DNA from: CAYWHE01 sp964458125
GTDB lineage: Bacteria > Bacteroidota > Bacteroidia > AKYH767-A > OLB10
Assembly: GCA_964458125.1 (NCBI GenBank)
Contig: CAYWHE010000152.1
Span: 1-9,996, forward strand
DNA length: 9,996 bases
Direction: 5' to 3'
The notes beneath the pieces were generated by a model. The model did no database searches. It saw only the letters and a list, made by a program, of their open reading frames with translations, and had not been told where the DNA came from. A program made the translations under genes and the position numbers. Positions 6,112 through 9,996 of this stretch are shown in pieces; the stretch's first letter is position 1, and each line of letters begins with the position of its first letter.

Positions 6112-8736
6112 ATGATGATCAAACCCCCTATGACCTCAACCAACAAGGCTGACTTTTTGGAGAAACACCATATCCAGGTACAGGCCATCCGGGATCTGGT
6201 TGAAAAGGCCAGATTGGAGCGGGATCAGAACCAGCGGAATTCCAATACACTTCTGGAAAAGGCTTTTGAAATGGCCGATCAGATTGGCTACCTGGAAGGT
6301 AAGGCAAACAGCCTTCGGGAATTATCAGTCAACCTGCTTCAGGCCAGAACGTATGCCAGTGCCGTGAAATCCCTGGAACAGGCCGCTCACCTTTTTAAGG
6401 AAACCGGTGATTTTGACACCTACCGGAAATGCCTGAATGAACTCAGTGATATCTATTATTTGCTTGGTGATTACGAACTGGCGCTTGAAAGGCTTTATGA
6501 CGCCTTGCAGGTTTCAACTGCTCTGCAAAAGGAAACCTTTATTGCTGAGGTTTATAACAAAGTAGGCATCATCTATAAAGTCATCGGGGAATACCAGAAG
6601 GCCATTGAACAGCACAGACAGGCCCTTCAGCGGTATGAGAAAGCGGGTGATGAGGCACAGGTTTCCATTACCAATTACTATATTGGAAATTGTTACAATT
6701 GGGCTGATGAACTGGATGTAGCCTTAAATTACCTCGAGAAAAGCCTGAAATCAGCCCAGGTGCTAAGGGACCAGGCCTTGAAAATCAGCCCACTGGGAAG
6801 CCTGGCTATTTTATTTACCAAGACAAAAAATTACGCCAAGGCTGAAGAATACTTTGTACTGGCAGTGGATGCCGTTGACCATACCGGCAACCTGAAATTA
6901 AAGGCCGATTTGCTGAAGAGTCTGGGGAATTTATACCTGGAACAGAAATTATTTTCAAAGTCCATCAGCACCCTGCTGGAATCGCTTCAGATTGCCGAAA
7001 AACTGGATCTCCAGACACCTTCCAACCAGGTGCATTTTTTCCTTTCTCAGGCTTATGAACGAACCGGTGATTACCAGCAGGCTTTACATCACCTGAAACG
7101 GTTTTCAGAAATCTCCCGGGAAATCGCGAGGGAAGAAATAGCGATTAAAACCAAGGGCATTCAATTGAAATTTGACCTGGAGGAAATAAAAAGCCAGAAG
7201 GAACTGGCCGAACACAGCGCACGCCTGAAGGACCGTTTTCTTTCCACCATCAGCCACGAATTGCGCACCCCCTTAAATGGTGTGGTGGGTATGGCTAACC
7301 TGCTGGCCGACACACATCCATCTCCCGAGCAGCTGGAATATATCAATACCATCAAGCTGTCGGCCAACAACCTGATCAGCATTATTGATGAGATTCTGGA
7401 TTACAGCAGGATCAAATCGGGAGAGGTCATTCTGAATGAAGAAAGATTCGCCCTTCCGGAGATGATTGGCAGCCTGGCCCAGGGTTTTAAAAGTCTGGCC
7501 GATAAAAAGCAGCTTCGTTTTTCACTGGCATTGGGTCCCGGCATACCGGGTTTTGTAAAAACAGATAAAGCCAGGTTGAGCCAGATACTCTCCAACCTCC
7601 TGTCAAATTCTGTTAAATATACCGATAAAGGAAGTGTTTCCCTGGAAGTAAACTGTGAGCCGCTGGATGACAGGCTGGCCAGGTTCCGGTTTGACGTTAC
7701 CGATACGGGTATAGGAATACCGGAAGAGCGGCTGGCCGGCATATTCGAAAGCTTTGCCGGTGAAAATGAGGAGAAGACAACGCAGGGAACCGGTTTGGGC
7801 CTGGCTATTGTCAGGCAACTCGTTGACCTGCTGAAAGGAACCATACATGTAAAAAGCCGCCTCCACGAAGGCTCAAAATTTACGGTCGAAATAACACTTC
7901 CATATGATGGTCCTGTTGGTGAAGGCAAAAGCCTTTATGGCCAAACGGCCCAGCGTGAGTTGTCAGATGTGTATATCCTGCTGGTGGAGGACAATAAAGT
8001 TAACCAGTTTTTGGGCAAACAAATCCTGACCAAACTGGGATTCCAGGTTCAACTGGCAGGAAACGGGCAGGAAGCACTGGACATCATCAGCAAGGATCAT
8101 TTCGACCTCGTTTTGATGGATGTTAATATGCCTGTCATGAACGGTTATGATCTGACCCGGATGATCCGCAATTCCCTTCCTGAGCCGAAAAACCAGGTGC
8201 CGATTGTGGCTTTGACAGCCTATGCTTCCACTGCTGAAAAACAAAAAGCCTTCGGCATTGGTATGAATGATTACATTACCAAGCCATACAGTCCCCAGGA
8301 ATTGCTGCATGTCATCGTTCGTCAGCTCAACCTGAAACCCGTTACTGTGCAGGAGTCTGTCGGCACCGAACAACCTGGCATGAACAAGGTGTCCGATCCG
8401 GAAAAGGGCCCCCTCGCTGTCCTTCGTCAGCTCATGCATGGAAACGAGCAGGATTTGAAAAAGATGATAGCCATGTACCGGGAGCAGATACCATCCATCA
8501 ATCAGCAGCTGCAGACAGCCATTTCCGGCAAGCAATGGGAGGACGTTTTCCAGCATGCCCATAAGCTCAAATCATCCATCCGGATTCTGAATATCAGCCG
8601 GATGACGGAACTGATTACCATGATTGAAGAGTATTCCAAGTCAAGAGAGAATACGGAGTTGATCAATCCCCTGTATGAAGCTTTTAAGAAGGAATGTGCC
8701 ACGGTGCTGGAGGCCTTGAAAGCGGTACCATCCTGA
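6112..8736 (+). CDS. TPR-domain hybrid sensor histidine kinase (HisKA-HATPase-receiver-Hpt)
   Basis: The predicted soluble protein has 874 residues, with no signal peptide or membrane segment. Residues 62-340 form about seven tetratricopeptide-like repeats at a 40-residue period (for example YYLLGDYELALERLYDAL). A helical, probably coiled-coil linker (335-378) leads to HisKA with the phospho-acceptor His382 in SHELRTPLNG. The ATPase has Asn499 (N box), DTGIG at 531-535 (G1) and GTGLG at 559-563 (G2). The receiver has Glu626/Asp627, phospho-Asp670 in LMDVNMP, Thr702 and Lys724. A C-terminal Hpt domain has His817 in AHKLKSS. All residues needed for an internal His-Asp-His relay are present, so it should pass phosphate to a separate response regulator, none of which is encoded here. 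The TPRs probably sense a protein or peptide partner in the cytoplasm. The start is taken as ATG 6112, preceded by GGAAAG; ATG 6115 and 6130 are alternatives. A terminator upstream and a -7 box suggest its own transcript. Confidence 0.92.
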   Translation: MMIKPPMTSTNKADFLEKHHIQVQAIRDLVEKARLERDQNQRNSNTLLEKAFEMADQIGYLEGKANSLRELSVNLLQARTYASAVKSLEQAAHLFKETGDFDTYRKCLNELSDIYYLLGDYELALERLYDALQVSTALQKETFIAEVYNKVGIIYKVIGEYQKAIEQHRQALQRYEKAGDEAQVSITNYYIGNCYNWADELDVALNYLEKSLKSAQVLRDQALKISPLGSLAILFTKTKNYAKAEEYFVLAVDAVDHTGNLKLKADLLKSLGNLYLEQKLFSKSISTLLESLQIAEKLDLQTPSNQVHFFLSQAYERTGDYQQALHHLKRFSEISREIAREEIAIKTKGIQLKFDLEEIKSQKELAEHSARLKDRFLSTISHELRTPLNGVVGMANLLADTHPSPEQLEYINTIKLSANNLISIIDEILDYSRIKSGEVILNEERFALPEMIGSLAQGFKSLADKKQLRFSLALGPGIPGFVKTDKARLSQILSNLLSNSVKYTDKGSVSLEVNCEPLDDRLARFRFDVTDTGIGIPEERLAGIFESFAGENEEKTTQGTGLGLAIVRQLVDLLKGTIHVKSRLHEGSKFTVEITLPYDGPVGEGKSLYGQTAQRELSDVYILLVEDNKVNQFLGKQILTKLGFQVQLAGNGQEALDIISKDHFDLVLMDVNMPVMNGYDLTRMIRNSLPEPKNQVPIVALTAYASTAEKQKAFGIGMNDYITKPYSPQELLHVIVRQLNLKPVTVQESVGTEQPGMNKVSDPEKGPLAVLRQLMHGNEQDLKKMIAMYREQIPSINQQLQTAISGKQWEDVFQHAHKLKSSIRILNISRMTELITMIEEYSKSRENTELINPLYEAFKKECATVLEALKAVPS

Positions 8737-8757
8737 ACGGACAAAGGATTCCATTTC

Positions 8758-8784
8758 AGGATTAATGTTCAAAACATCCTTTTT
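8758..8784 (+). terminator. Weak intrinsic terminator after the kinase gene
   Basis: AGGAT (8758-8762) pairs with ATCCT (8776-8780), and GTT (8767-8769) with AAC (8773-8775), leaving a left-side bulge and the loop CAA. Five T follow from 8780. The stem is AT-rich and bulged, so termination may be partial. It begins 21 bases after the kinase stop codon. Confidence 0.4.
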
Positions 8785-8813
8785 AAGCGGGTTCTAACCG
8801 TTTTAATATCCAG

Positions 8814-8821
8814 TACCTTTC
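8814..8821 (+). promoter_or_regulatory. Putative -7 box (TACCTTTC) of the ligase gene
   Basis: TACCTTTC is the same octamer that precedes the cyclophilin gene at 1297 and resembles the Bacteroidota TAnnTTTG -7 element. It lies 20 bases before the ATG at 8842, giving a leader of roughly 16 bases. A GTTC at 8791-8794 sits about where the -33 element would be, but is a poor match. Confidence 0.4.
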
Positions 8822-8841
8822 GTTGCAGAAATTAGTACCAG

Positions 8842-9996
8842 ATGCAGATACATTTTATTGCCATCGGCGGCAGCGCCATGCATAACCTGGCTATTGCTCT
8901 TTTCAGGAAGGGTATTGTAGTGACCGGGTCGGATGATGAAATCAATGAACCTTCCCGCACCAGGCTGGCCCGGTTTAACCTGCTGCCGCCTGCTGATGGC
9001 TGGTTCCCGGAGAAAATTCACCCGTCACTGGATGCCGTCATCCTGGGTATGCATGCCAGGGCTGACAATCCTGAACTGCTGCGTGCGCAGGAAATGGGGG
9101 TTCCTGTTTTTTCCTACCCGGAATACCTGTATGAACAATCCAAAAACAAAACACGTATTGTCATTGGTGGATCTCATGGAAAAACGACCATAACCGCCAT
9201 GATCCTGCATGTATTACGGGTCCTGGAAAGGAAATTCGATTTCATGGTCGGATCACAGATAGAAGGTTTTGATACCATGGTACGCTTATCAGAAGATGCA
9301 CCATATATGATACTGGAAGGGGATGAATACCTTTCATCGCCCATTGACCGCAGGCCTAAGTTTCATTTATACAAGGCTGACGTAGCCCTGTTAAGCGGTA
9401 TTGCCTGGGACCATATCAATGTATTCCCAACCTGGGATTCTTATGTGGAGCAGTTCAGGATTTTTGTAAAACAGATTCCGGCCGGTGGCTCCCTGGTGTT
9501 TTGTCAGGAGGATGTTGAAGTCAGGAATGTGTCTGCACTGGCCGGCGAAGGTGTGAAGCTGCTGCCTTATGGAATTCCCGATTACCGCATCCGGGATGGA
9601 GTTACGGAATTGCTGCATGTTGACGGCACCTTTACGCCCCTTCAGGTATTTGGTGAACACAACCTGATGAATCTGAACGGAGCCAGGCTTGTATGCCAGT
9701 GCATGGGTGTCACCGATACCGAATTCTACAAGGCTGTTTCAGGTTTCAAAGGAGCCGCTAAACGACTGGAGCTGGTGATGAAAAAGGGAACAGCATCTGT
9801 GTATAAGGACTTTGCCCACTCACCCTCCAAACTGAAAGCGACTACGGAGGCGGTAAAACTTCAGTATCCTACGAGAAAATTGATTGCCTGCATGGAACTT
9901 CACACCTTCAGCAGCCTGAATGAACAATTTCTATCTGAATACCAGGGCTCCCTGGAGAAGGCTGATGAGGCCATCGTTTATTTTAATCCCCATACG
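8842..9996 (+). CDS. mpl: Mpl-family UDP-N-acetylmuramate:peptide ligase, 3' end beyond the window
   Basis: The first 385 codons are present and the frame is still open at the window end. Family members run to about 450 residues, so roughly 85% is seen. The N-terminal Rossmann-like part has IAIGGSAMHNLAIAL (6-20). The ATP-binding loop is GSHGKTT (110-116), with Ser where most Mur ligases have Thr. Further Mur-ligase marks are LEGDEY (158-163), WDHINVFPT (189-197), GEHNLMN (271-277), AKRLE (306-310) and DFAHSP (323-328). DFAHSP rather than DDYGHHP separates Mpl-like proteins from MurC. Mpl joins UDP-MurNAc to the tripeptide L-Ala-gamma-D-Glu-meso-A2pm recovered from turned-over peptidoglycan, in the cytoplasm with ATP. 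Exact peptide preference in this lineage is inferred. The ATG at 8842 begins directly at the Rossmann strand, as expected. A terminator and a -7 box upstream suggest separate transcription. Confidence 0.85.
   Translation, partial: MQIHFIAIGGSAMHNLAIALFRKGIVVTGSDDEINEPSRTRLARFNLLPPADGWFPEKIHPSLDAVILGMHARADNPELLRAQEMGVPVFSYPEYLYEQSKNKTRIVIGGSHGKTTITAMILHVLRVLERKFDFMVGSQIEGFDTMVRLSEDAPYMILEGDEYLSSPIDRRPKFHLYKADVALLSGIAWDHINVFPTWDSYVEQFRIFVKQIPAGGSLVFCQEDVEVRNVSALAGEGVKLLPYGIPDYRIRDGVTELLHVDGTFTPLQVFGEHNLMNLNGARLVCQCMGVTDTEFYKAVSGFKGAAKRLELVMKKGTASVYKDFAHSPSKLKATTEAVKLQYPTRKLIACMELHTFSSLNEQFLSEYQGSLEKADEAIVYFNPHT

Noticed and set aside
7401..7928. Long minus-strand open frame opposite the kinase ATPase region
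   Set aside because: It is a shadow of the kinase gene, with no domain features; the + strand frame has all the catalytic motifs.
7963..8562. Minus-strand open frame opposite the receiver and Hpt region
   Set aside because: Antisense shadow of a strongly supported coding region; the translation shows no recognisable motif or start context.

Overview
The window looks like a chromosomal segment from a member of the Bacteroidota, probably of the Chitinophagales/Saprospirales type. The evidence is two C-terminal type IX secretion (T9SS) sorting domains, TAnnTTTS boxes of the Bacteroidota -7 type ahead of four genes, little visible Shine-Dalgarno sequence, and an Mpl-type ligase with the DFAHSP motif. 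The organism is inferred; there is no rRNA or other taxonomic marker.

Left edge (1-1260): the first 245 bases are AT-rich, T-heavy on the + strand, and hold no convincing gene, only a good inverted repeat. Next, on the minus strand, is the remnant of a secreted beta-propeller (SBBP/FGN-type repeat) protein with a T9SS tail. It is broken by a one-base frameshift near 933-950 and has no proper 5' end.

Centre (1357-5968, + strand): a secreted cyclophilin-type prolyl isomerase with two fibronectin-III-like modules and a T9SS tail comes first. Two adjacent APC-superfamily amino-acid permeases from different branches follow. They are 67 bases apart, joined by an intercistronic hairpin and closed by a strong intrinsic terminator, so they read as a two-gene operon.

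Right (6112-9996, + strand): a large soluble hybrid histidine kinase carries seven TPR-like repeats, HisKA, HATPase, a receiver and an Hpt domain, with a complete His-Asp-His set of phospho-sites. It is followed by the first 385 codons of an Mpl-family UDP-N-acetylmuramate-peptide ligase (murein peptide recycling), cut by the window end.

The genes look like separate transcription units rather than one pathway. A link between the permeases and the kinase (for example nutrient sensing) is possible but rests only on adjacency. I do not see a new defence, mobile or biosynthetic system. The most unusual items are the twice-damaged T9SS gene, the multidomain secreted cyclophilin and the membrane-free TPR phosphorelay kinase.
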